Assembly: GCA_004299465.1 (NCBI GenBank)
Contig: SCST01000294.1
Location: 1-10,424 of the forward strand
Origin: Methylovulum sp.
GTDB taxonomy: Bacteria > Pseudomonadota > Gammaproteobacteria > Methylococcales > Methylomonadaceae
Reading direction: 5' to 3'
Length of the DNA: 10,424 nucleotides
A model generated the notes under the pieces. It did no database searches, was not told the origin of the DNA, and worked only from the letters and a program-made list of their open reading frames with translations. This document shows, in pieces, positions 1 through 5,827 of this stretch. The position numbers and the translations under genes were made by a program. Within the stretch, counting starts at the first letter, position 1, and each line of letters starts with the position of its first letter.

Positions 1-154
1 CTGATAAGTCTTTGTTGACTTCAACCAGGCTCATGCCCGGTTTGATCCGCGGGGCAATAGCGGATAATGGCAGCAGGCCGGATGCTTTTTTTGGCGGTTC
101 GGTAACACAAGCCGATAAGACCGAAGTCATCAGCAATGCAATTAAAAATCTCAT
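1..154 (-). CDS. Putative outer-membrane/periplasmic lipoprotein, N-terminal part only
   Basis: This is the first 51 codons of a minus-strand gene that runs off the left edge. The protein begins MRFLIALLMTSVLSACVTEP, a typical type II signal peptide: basic Arg2, a hydrophobic stretch, then the lipobox L-S-A-C with Cys16 as the expected lipidated residue. The mature part is basic and proline-containing (EPPKKA...) and reaches a segment RIKPGMSLVEVNKDLS; a 'G-M-S/T-xx-E/Q-V' pattern is common at the start of SmpA/BamE-like small lipoprotein folds, but too little remains to call that family. A GGGAG ribosome-binding site lies about 9 nt before the ATG at 154-152. The secreted-protein gene at 195-593 ends 40 bp upstream on the same strand, so the two are probably cotranscribed. 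That it is a lipoprotein is well supported; its function is unknown. Confidence 0.7.
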   Translation of the reverse strand, partial: MRFLIALLMTSVLSACVTEPPKKASGLLPLSAIAPRIKPGMSLVEVNKDLS

Positions 155-194
155 ACTTAAATACTCCCATTGCGGCAACAGTAAAAAAAGATTT

Positions 195-593
195 TTATTG
201 CGGATAGCCTGGTTTTATTGCCGAGCCGGGTGGATTAGTGCCTTGATTGCCGGCGTGACTGCGCAGGTAGCTGGTCAGGTAATGCATAATGGTTTCGGCG
301 GCTTCCTGTTTTTGGCTGGATACGGCGATTTGCACATAGGTGGCATCGTCCAGCCGGTGACAATTCACTACGGCAACGCTTTGTTCGCCAAAACCGCCTA
401 TCGTGCCATTGCCGTGATCTTCAATTTCCAGGTTCATTTTGCCCATGATCTCCTTGGTGCTTTGCTGGCATTGCTCAAAGCTGAGTTCATGTTTAATAAA
501 ACTGGCGGTAGTCAGCGCCGGCGGCGCGGCATGGCTTGAGCCGGTAGCTATCGATAAGGCAAAGAGCGACAGTAGGGTTTTGGCAGTGTTCAT
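195..593 (-). CDS. Small secreted (periplasmic) protein of unknown function
   Basis: A 132-residue protein that I do not recognise. Residues 1-22 form a classical Sec signal peptide: MNTAKTLLSLFALSIATGSSHA, with Lys5, a hydrophobic core and an A-x-A-like cleavage site after S-H-A. The mature protein is about 110 residues with two cysteines (Cys42 in FEQCQQS and Cys78 in VVNCHR), which could form a disulfide in the periplasm. The middle looks like an alpha/beta segment: an amphipathic helix around 38-54, then strands around 72-95, then a second helix around 95-112. The tail from about 113 is Gly/Pro/Asn-rich and probably disordered. The ATG at 593-591 has no strong Shine-Dalgarno sequence; only an AT-rich leader precedes it. 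It heads a probable two-gene unit with the downstream lipoprotein gene. An overlapping plus-strand reading frame at 12-539 is longer but lacks any protein-like character. Confidence 0.7.
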   Translation of the reverse strand: MNTAKTLLSLFALSIATGSSHAAPPALTTASFIKHELSFEQCQQSTKEIMGKMNLEIEDHGNGTIGGFGEQSVAVVNCHRLDDATYVQIAVSSQKQEAAETIMHYLTSYLRSHAGNQGTNPPGSAIKPGYPQ

Positions 594-625
594 AGGATTA
601 TTTTTGTTATTGTTATAGAAAATTA

Positions 626-657
626 AGGTAACTATTCAGCTCCTTGCCAAGTTACCT
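626..657. repeat. Perfect 8-bp inverted repeat upstream of the secreted-protein gene
   Basis: AGGTAACT at 626-633 is the exact reverse complement of AGTTACCT at 650-657, with a 16-nt spacer. It lies 33-64 bp before the start codon of the minus-strand gene at 593, where a promoter or leader would be expected. It could be an operator for a dimeric regulator or a 5'-UTR hairpin. No convincing -35/-10 pair was found around it. Confidence 0.45.
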
Positions 658-682
658 GAAGTCATACTCGCTCTTTGAGCTG

Positions 683-763
683 TGTAGGGCGCGCCGTGCG
701 CGCCTTCTCCGATACCTGGGGCAACAACGTGCCAATCCGTTGGCGCGCGCAGCACGCCCTACA
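683..763. repeat. REP-like GC-rich palindromic repeat, copy 1
   Basis: Two 22-nt arms at 683-704 and 742-763 are near-perfect reverse complements. Each arm begins, read inward, with TGTAGGGCG followed by an alternating GC-rich run. They enclose a 37-nt spacer. The same arm sequence recurs at 6772-6859. Arms starting GTAGGG followed by a palindromic GC tract are typical of REP/BIME-type dispersed extragenic repeats in gammaproteobacteria, which are often moved by RAYT (TnpA-REP) enzymes. No such enzyme gene is in the window. The element sits in the 3' region of hprA, where such hairpins can protect or end transcripts. Confidence 0.75.
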
Positions 764-838
764 ACAGGCACCTTTGACCACAAAGTACACATAGGGCAAA
801 ACTTTTCTGAAGGAGGGCTAGGTAGTTACAAATTAAGC

Positions 839-1810
839 CTAAACCACCCTGTCTTCCGGCTCAAGCCCTGCAAAAAATGCCGCGATATTATTGAGTACCC
901 GGTTGCCCATAGCCGTTCGCGTTTCTTCGCTGGCGCTGCCGATATGCGGCAACAGGGCAATGTTATCGAGTTCCAGGAAGCCTGGGTTGATAGCCGGTTC
1001 GCCTTCGAAGACATCCAGGCCGGCGCCGGCGATCCAGCCTGCTTTAAGCGCCTTGACCAACGCATTGCTGTCGATGACATCGCCGCGCGCGGTGTTGATT
1101 AAATGCGCCGATGGGCGCATTAATTTCAGGCGCTTCTCGTTGATCAAGTGTTTGGTGGCGGGGCTTCCGGGGCAATGCAGCGAGACGAAATGCGCTTCGG
1201 ACAGTAATTCTTCAACAGTTTCACAGCGTATCGCCTGCAATTCATCGACTATCGCCTGCTCAGGCGCAGACGGCACATAAAACAGGATTTTCATGCCGAA
1301 ACCGTGATGGGCTTTTCTCGCCATCGCCTGCGCGATACGGCCGAAACCGATCAGTCCCAAGGTTTTGCCGGTTACTTTTTGGCCTAATAATTGGGTAGGC
1401 CCCCAGCCCGTCCATTGCCCGTTCAGGATCATGCGCTCGGCCTCGGATGCACGCCGCGCCGACATCAGCAGCAATAACATCGCAATATCGGCGGTGCAAT
1501 CAGTCAACACATGCGGCGTGTTGGTGACGACCAGGCCGTGCTCTTTCGCGGCGTTGATGTCGATATTGTTGTAACCGACACCGAAATTGCCGATGATTTT
1601 AACGCGCCGCTTGTCCACGCCGATAATGTCGGCGGTAATCGGATCGGTGACGGTAGGCAACAAGGCATCGGCCGTTTGCATCGCGAGTTTTAATGCCTCC
1701 GCGCTCATCGGCATGTCGGACTCGTTTAGCTGGACATCGTAATGGGCTTTGAGCTGGGATTCGACTTCGGCGGGCCAGCGGCGGGTGACGATGACTTTGG
1801 GTTTGTTCAT
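839..1810 (-). CDS. hprA: Hydroxypyruvate reductase (D-2-hydroxyacid dehydrogenase family), serine cycle
   Basis: A 323-residue NAD(P)H-dependent D-isomer 2-hydroxyacid dehydrogenase, full length for the family. In the serine cycle it reduces hydroxypyruvate, made by the neighbouring aminotransferase, to D-glycerate; many members also reduce glyoxylate. Visible family features are the substrate-loop motif NFGVGYNNID (75-84) and the Rossmann dinucleotide motif GLIGFGRIA (152-160). The catalytic triad is Arg242 in NTARGD, Glu271 in DVFEGEP and His289 in LLPHIGSAS. The start at 1810 is supported by a GGAG about 8 nt upstream. The gene follows sgaA on the same strand with a 131-bp gap that contains a strong hairpin. 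Sequence alone cannot separate hydroxypyruvate reductase from a GyaR-type glyoxylate reductase; the call rests on the sgaA/mcl/mtk neighbourhood. The gene ends at TAG, 76 bp before a REP-like palindrome. Confidence 0.9.
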   Translation of the reverse strand: MNKPKVIVTRRWPAEVESQLKAHYDVQLNESDMPMSAEALKLAMQTADALLPTVTDPITADIIGVDKRRVKIIGNFGVGYNNIDINAAKEHGLVVTNTPHVLTDCTADIAMLLLLMSARRASEAERMILNGQWTGWGPTQLLGQKVTGKTLGLIGFGRIAQAMARKAHHGFGMKILFYVPSAPEQAIVDELQAIRCETVEELLSEAHFVSLHCPGSPATKHLINEKRLKLMRPSAHLINTARGDVIDSNALVKALKAGWIAGAGLDVFEGEPAINPGFLELDNIALLPHIGSASEETRTAMGNRVLNNIAAFFAGLEPEDRVV

Positions 1811-1834
1811 GGGCGATTCTCCACGCGATTGTAA

Positions 1835-1860
1835 GTTGGCTTAGTGTAGCGTAAGCCAAC
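1835..1860. repeat. Perfect 9-bp hairpin in the sgaA-hprA intergenic region
   Basis: GTTGGCTTA (1835-1843) and TAAGCCAAC (1852-1860) are exact reverse complements around an 8-nt loop. A second inverted repeat, ACCCGGA (1871-1877) with TCCGGGT (1905-1911), lies just beside it. Both fall in the 131-bp gap between sgaA and hprA and would form in the minus-strand mRNA. No U-tract follows, so an intrinsic terminator is unlikely; an RNA-processing or stability site, or an operator, is possible. Confidence 0.5.
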
Positions 1861-1941
1861 AACAGTAGCCACCCGGACCCCATTGCACGTCATAGTGAAC
1901 TCAATCCGGGTTGTTAACGAAAGGCAGGACTTTTGAGGAAG

Positions 1942-3108
1942 TTATTTCGCAGTTGCGCGATAGTATTCAATCGCCGCAGCAACACCACTACCCGGCTTAA
2001 TATCAAAACCGCTATCCAGCATAGCCATTTCGACGCCGGCAATAGCGCCGAGCATAGACACATCGTTCATATCGCCGACATGGCCGATACGGAAGACTTT
2101 GCCGGCAACTTCCGACAAGCCCGCGCCCAGCGAGATGTCGTATTTGCTGAATGCGGTGCTGATAACGGTGCGGGCGTCCTTGTCTTCCGGGACGACAATC
2201 GCCGAAACGGTATCGGATTCAAAGCCGGGTTGGGCGCAGAGTTTCAAGCCCCAGGCGGCAACGGCTTTACGGGTGCCTTCAGCCAGACGGTGATGGCGGG
2301 CGTAAACGTTTTCCATGCCTTCTTCGAGCAGCATGTCCAACGCCTTGCGTAAGCCATACAGTAACGGCAGGTTAGGCGTGTAGGGTGTATAACCCGCCGC
2401 ATTATTGGTGATTTGATCTTTTAAATCCAGGAAGCAGCGGGGATAAGTCGATGTTTGCACCGCTTGCAGGGCTTTTTGGCTGAACGCCACAAACGCGCCG
2501 CCGGCCGGCAGCATAAAGCCTTTTTGCGAGCCGCTGATGGCACCGTCAATACCCCATTCGTCCATGCGGAAGTCGATACTGGCGATGGAGCTGACGCCGT
2601 CTACGAATAACAGGGCAGGGTGGCCTGCAGCATCCATTGCTTTACGGACGCCTGCAATATCACTGGTTACGCCGGTGGCGGTTTCGTTATGCGTTGCTAA
2701 AACAGCTTTGATCTCGTGCTTGCTGTCTTCTTTTAAACGCGTTTCCAGCTTGTCTAACGGGATGCCTTTACCCCAGGTTTCCTGATGAATTTCAACATCG
2801 AATCCCAGGCGTTTTGCCATTTCCGCCCATAAGTGGCTGAATTGGCCGAAACGGTAAATCAATACCTTGTCGCCTGGATTTAAACAGTTGGTTAATGCGA
2901 TTTCCCAACCGGCTGTTCCCGTTGCAGGAAAGACAAAAGCTTGCCCGGTTTCAGTCCTGAAGATTTTTTTCAGGTCGTTCAGTAGCGGGGTCAGCAGTTT
3001 TGGGAAGATAGGTGAGCGATGGTCTTCCATCGGGGCATGCATTGCATTCAGAATTTCGTACGGTACGTTGGTAGGACCTGGGATATAGAGATGGTTACGA
3101 CCAGCCAT
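1942..3108 (-). CDS. sgaA: Serine-glyoxylate aminotransferase
   Basis: A 388-residue class V (fold type I) PLP-dependent aminotransferase that moves the amino group of L-serine to glyoxylate, giving hydroxypyruvate and glycine, the hub reaction of the serine cycle. The N-terminus MAGRNHLYIPGPTNVP carries the GPTNVP motif typical of serine-glyoxylate/alanine-glyoxylate transaminases. The cofactor site is visible: FPATGTAGWE (60-69) for phosphate binding, HNETATG (140-146), Asp170 in FVDGVSS for the pyridine nitrogen, and Lys196 in SGSQKGFMLPAG as the Schiff-base lysine. Length matches the family (about 390-400). A GAGG ribosome-binding site lies 5-6 nt before the ATG. It is the first gene of the leftward unit, divergent from mclA across a 529-bp control region, with hprA downstream. 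The enzyme makes the substrate for HprA and uses the glyoxylate released by MclA. Confidence 0.95.
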   Translation of the reverse strand: MAGRNHLYIPGPTNVPYEILNAMHAPMEDHRSPIFPKLLTPLLNDLKKIFRTETGQAFVFPATGTAGWEIALTNCLNPGDKVLIYRFGQFSHLWAEMAKRLGFDVEIHQETWGKGIPLDKLETRLKEDSKHEIKAVLATHNETATGVTSDIAGVRKAMDAAGHPALLFVDGVSSIASIDFRMDEWGIDGAISGSQKGFMLPAGGAFVAFSQKALQAVQTSTYPRCFLDLKDQITNNAAGYTPYTPNLPLLYGLRKALDMLLEEGMENVYARHHRLAEGTRKAVAAWGLKLCAQPGFESDTVSAIVVPEDKDARTVISTAFSKYDISLGAGLSEVAGKVFRIGHVGDMNDVSMLGAIAGVEMAMLDSGFDIKPGSGVAAAIEYYRATAK

Positions 3109-3221
3109 GATTGCCTCTTTTATAAAGTAGTTGATTGGATGTGGTTAAAGCTTATGCGCACGACCGTGCTTGCAGGGTTTACCAGGAAGCATGTCTTCGT
3201 GGGCAGGTAATTTCCTGCGAA

Positions 3222-3347
3222 GAATATACCCGACTTGCTGGTCTTTTTGTCCATTTTCCGCGTTGTAAAAATGGTTACATAGCTCACTATGCGCCCATTT
3301 TTACGCCTTGAAAATGAACAAAAATCCTGCGCAATTCGAGTATATTC
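3222..3347. repeat. 126-bp imperfect inverted repeat (long hairpin element) between sgaA and mclA
   Basis: Two 53-nt arms (3222-3274 and 3295-3347) are reverse complements over roughly three-quarters of their length. There is a perfect outer block (GAATATAC at 3222-3229 with GTATATTC at 3340-3347) and a perfect inner block (GTAAAAATGG at 3265-3274 with CCATTTTTAC at 3295-3304). The region between is well paired around ACAAAAA/TTTTTGT. The 20-nt centre itself contains CATAG/CTATG with a 4-nt loop, so the whole element can fold into one long stem. Weaker pairing continues outward (GCAGGTAAT near 3203, ATTGCCTG near 3357). It looks like a degenerate MITE or a structured regulatory element. The 119-codon minus-strand frame at 3120-3479 that spans it is not a credible gene. 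Confidence 0.65.
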
Positions 3348-3522
3348 ATTCTTGGATATTGCCTGAAAAACAGATGGCGTGGATTGGGTAAAATCCTCGA
3401 CTGCGACGATTACAGTATAAAACAGCTTTTGCTTATTAAAAAGCCAAAGCGAAAAAACCGGGAATGATGACATAGCCATTCCTATTCAGCAAGATTTGCT
3501 TGAATAATTTACGCGGTAAAAA

Positions 3523-3550
3523 TTGACTTTGCTTGGCCTGAAAGTAGAAT
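3523..3550 (+). promoter_or_regulatory. Sigma70-type promoter for the mclA-mtkA-mtkB operon
   Basis: TTGACT at 3523-3528 (5 of 6 to the -35 consensus) and TAGAAT at 3545-3550 (5 of 6 to the -10 consensus) are separated by 16 nt. Transcription would start near 3557, giving a leader of about 80 nt before the mclA ATG at 3638. No other candidate in this intergenic region fits as well. Confidence 0.6.
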
Positions 3551-3637
3551 GGGCGATTTATTTGTTTCTGGGTCATGCCAGGATTATTTTCCAGGTATTG
3601 GTTATCAGTAGGCTATCACTTAAGTAGGAATGTACAG

Positions 3638-4594
3638 ATGAGTCACACTTTATATACGGCGTCAGTTCAACGCGTGCAGCGTTGTGAATTAGCTGTTCCG
3701 GGTTCGAATCCTGATTTGTTTGAAAAGGCTATGAAAAGTGGCGCGGACTTCATTTTCTTGGATCTCGAAGACGCTGTGGCTCCTGATGACAAGTTGCGCG
3801 CCAGGAAAAACATTATCGAAGCGATTAATGACCTGGACTGGAAAGGGAACGGCGTGACGATTTCGGTGCGCATCAACGGTCTGGACACACAATATATGGT
3901 GCGCGATGTCGTTGATTTGGTCGAGCAGTGCGGTGCGAAACTGGATACCATCCTGATCCCTAAAGTGGGCGTTTATGCCGATGTTTATATGGTTGAAGCA
4001 ATGCTTAACCAGCTCGAAATGCAGCAGGGACTCAAAAACAAAATCGGCATCGAAGCCTTGATTGAAACCGCATTAGGCATGGCCAATGTTGAAGATATTG
4101 CACGCCAAGGCGCCTGTGGCCGTCTCGAAGCGCTGCATTTCGGTGTTGCCGATTATGCCGCCAGTAACCGCGCCAGAACGACTAATATCGGCGGTTTGAA
4201 TCCTGATTATCCAGGCGACCAATGGCATGCGGCGATTAGCCGTATGACCGTCGCCTGTCGCGCTTACGGCTTGCGGCCTATAGACGGCCCATTCGGCGAT
4301 TTTAAAGATCCGGAAGGTTACAAGCAGGCGGCACGGCGCGCAGCGGCGCTCGGTTGTGAAGGCAAATGGGCGATTCATCCGACGCAAGTGGAATTAGCCA
4401 ACGAGGTCTTTACGCCGCCTGCCGCGGAAATAGAAAAAGCCAAACGCATCCTGGTCGCCTTACAGGAAGCTGCCGCCCAGGGAAAAGGCGCGGCGGCACT
4501 GGATGGGCGTTTGATCGATGCGGCTTCAGAAAAAATGGCGAATAATGTGGTCAGGGCCGCCGAGGCGATTGCCGCGAAAGCCGCTAAGATTTGA
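3638..4594 (+). CDS. mclA: Malyl-CoA lyase (CitE-like HpcH/HpaI family)
   Basis: A 318-residue malyl-CoA lyase that cleaves (S)-malyl-CoA to acetyl-CoA and glyoxylate, a late step of the serine cycle. The N-terminal RCELAVPGSNPDLFEKA and the motifs FIFLDLEDAVAPDDK (38-52), SVRINGLDT (76-84), LIPKVG (106-111), ALIETALGMANVE (140-152) and FGVADYAASNRART (168-181) match methylotroph Mcl proteins known from memory. Expected active-site residues are Arg78, Mg-binding Glu143 and Asp172, and the C-terminal Asp289 in LDGRLID that completes a neighbouring subunit's site. Compared with the Methylobacterium extorquens enzyme it lacks a loop insertion of over ten residues after the GGLNPDY segment. I place the start at the ATG at 3638 (MSHTLYTAS...), with AGGA about 8 nt upstream. 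An in-frame ATG at 3575 would add 21 residues, but they do not resemble the family N-terminus. First gene of the mcl-mtkA-mtkB operon. Confidence 0.95.
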   Translation: MSHTLYTASVQRVQRCELAVPGSNPDLFEKAMKSGADFIFLDLEDAVAPDDKLRARKNIIEAINDLDWKGNGVTISVRINGLDTQYMVRDVVDLVEQCGAKLDTILIPKVGVYADVYMVEAMLNQLEMQQGLKNKIGIEALIETALGMANVEDIARQGACGRLEALHFGVADYAASNRARTTNIGGLNPDYPGDQWHAAISRMTVACRAYGLRPIDGPFGDFKDPEGYKQAARRAAALGCEGKWAIHPTQVELANEVFTPPAAEIEKAKRILVALQEAAAQGKGAAALDGRLIDAASEKMANNVVRAAEAIAAKAAKI

Positions 4595-4628
4595 TTAATT
4601 AACAACAAACAACAATAGTAGACAACAC

Positions 4629-4640
4629 GGAGATGCTGTG
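4629..4640 (+). promoter_or_regulatory. Ribosome-binding site and GTG start of mtkA
   Basis: GGAG at 4629-4632 is followed 5 nt later by GTG at 4638-4640. An ATG at 4633-4635 lies in between but is in another frame. The GTG frame gives MDIHEYQAKEIL, the conserved start of MtkA/SucC proteins, so GTG is the real initiation codon. Confidence 0.8.
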
Positions 4641-5819
4641 GATATTCATGAGTATCAAGCGAAAGAAATTTTAAGCGGTTACGGTATAAAAATCGCTGAA
4701 GGTGGTTTGGCCTATAGCCCGGAAGACGCCGTGCAACGCGCCAGGGAAATAGGCGGCCATATTTGGGCCGTAAAAGCGCAGGTTCATTCCGGTGCGCGCG
4801 GCAAAGCGGGCGGCATCAAGATCTGCAAAACTCATGACGATGTCGAGGCGGCCGCGGAAGCCTTGCTAGGCAAGCGTCTGGTTACGCACCAGACCGGCCC
4901 TGCCGGTAAAGTGTGTTCAAGGCTGTATGTCGAGGCCGGTACCGACATCGCTAAAGAATTGTACTTTTGCTTTCTCGTTGACCGCAGCTCGGAGCGCATT
5001 GTTATGGTCGGCTCTGCACAAGGTGGTATGGACATCGAGGAGCTAGCCGTTACGCAGCCCGAGGCAATCACCAAGATTTACATCGAACCTGCCGTTGGTT
5101 TGCAGGATTACCAGGCGCGTGAAATGGCTTTCGCGCTGGGCCTGGATACCGAAATCCTGAGCCATGCCGTCAAAACCATCAGGGGCTGTTACCGCGCTTT
5201 GCGCGATTTGGATGCCAATATGCTCGAAATCAATCCGCTGGTAATCACCCGTAGCGGCGAGCTGGTCGCATTGGATGCCAAAATGGGCTTCGATGAAAAC
5301 GCGTTGTTCCGTCAGCAAAAAATATCCGAGCTGCGCGATAAAACCCAGGAAGACCCACGCGAAACTGCGGCGGCGGACAGGGGTCTGAGCTATGTCGGTT
5401 TGGACGGCGACATCGGTTGCATGATTAACGGTGCGGGTCTCGCGATGGCGACGATGGACATGATCAAGCTGGCGGGTGGTGAACCTGCCAATTTCCTAGA
5501 CGTAGGCGGCGGCGCATCGGCCGAACGCACCGAAAAAGCCTTTCGCCTGGTGTTGGCAGACAAAAATGTCAAGGCGATGTTGGTGAATATCTTTGCCGGT
5601 ATCAACCGTTGCGACTGGATTGCCGAAGGCGTTGTGCAGGCGGTCAGGAAAATCGATATGAAAGTACCGTTGATCGTCAGGCTTTCAGGCACTAATGTTG
5701 AAGAGGGGCGGCGGATTATCGCGGACAGCGGACTGCCGATCATTACCGCGGAAACATTAGCGGAAGCAGCCGAAAAAGCCGTTCAGGCGCGTAATGAAGT
5801 TGTTGCAAGAGAGGCTTAA
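4638..5819 (+). CDS. mtkA: Malate-CoA ligase (malate thiokinase) beta subunit
   Basis: A 393-residue ATP-grasp subunit of malate thiokinase, which with MtkB converts malate, CoA and ATP to malyl-CoA for the adjacent lyase. It belongs to the succinyl-CoA synthetase beta (SucC) family and begins MDIHEYQAKEIL. Residues 1 to about 230 form the ATP-grasp nucleotide-binding part, with AVKAQVHSGARGKAGGIK at 44-61 and the Mg-site motif LEINPL at 196-201. The CoA-ligase part follows, with GDIGCMINGAGLAMATMD (257-274), FLDVGGGA and VNIFAGINRCD. Similarity recalled to M. extorquens MtkA, including RLVTHQTGP and AGINRCDWIAEGVV, and the position right after mclA favour malate over succinate as substrate. 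It starts 43 bp after mclA and is followed 8 bp later by mtkB. A plain sucC would normally sit near other TCA genes, which are absent here. Confidence 0.94.
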   Translation: MDIHEYQAKEILSGYGIKIAEGGLAYSPEDAVQRAREIGGHIWAVKAQVHSGARGKAGGIKICKTHDDVEAAAEALLGKRLVTHQTGPAGKVCSRLYVEAGTDIAKELYFCFLVDRSSERIVMVGSAQGGMDIEELAVTQPEAITKIYIEPAVGLQDYQAREMAFALGLDTEILSHAVKTIRGCYRALRDLDANMLEINPLVITRSGELVALDAKMGFDENALFRQQKISELRDKTQEDPRETAAADRGLSYVGLDGDIGCMINGAGLAMATMDMIKLAGGEPANFLDVGGGASAERTEKAFRLVLADKNVKAMLVNIFAGINRCDWIAEGVVQAVRKIDMKVPLIVRLSGTNVEEGRRIIADSGLPIITAETLAEAAEKAVQARNEVVAREA

Positions 5820-5827
5820 GGAATCAG

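Noticed and set aside
12..539. 175-codon plus-strand frame over the secreted-protein gene
   Set aside because: It overlaps antisense two minus-strand genes that have clear signal peptides; its translation has no export signal, ribosome-binding site or family character.
683..763. CRISPR-like or transposon-end interpretation of the GC-rich palindrome
   Set aside because: There is only one facing pair of arms at each of two distant sites, no regularly spaced direct repeats, and no cas or transposase gene.
644..1102. 152-codon plus-strand frame over the REP-like repeat and the hprA 3' end
   Set aside because: It is a shadow made of the GC-rich repeat and the antisense of hprA codons.
3120..3479. 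119-codon minus-strand frame in the sgaA-mclA gap
   Set aside because: It runs straight through the long inverted repeat, has low-complexity Ser/Thr/Lys composition and no ribosome-binding site, and would occupy the divergent control region.
3575..3637. Upstream in-frame ATG extending malyl-CoA lyase by 21 residues
   Set aside because: The extra residues do not resemble Mcl N-termini, and AGGA lies correctly before the ATG at 3638.
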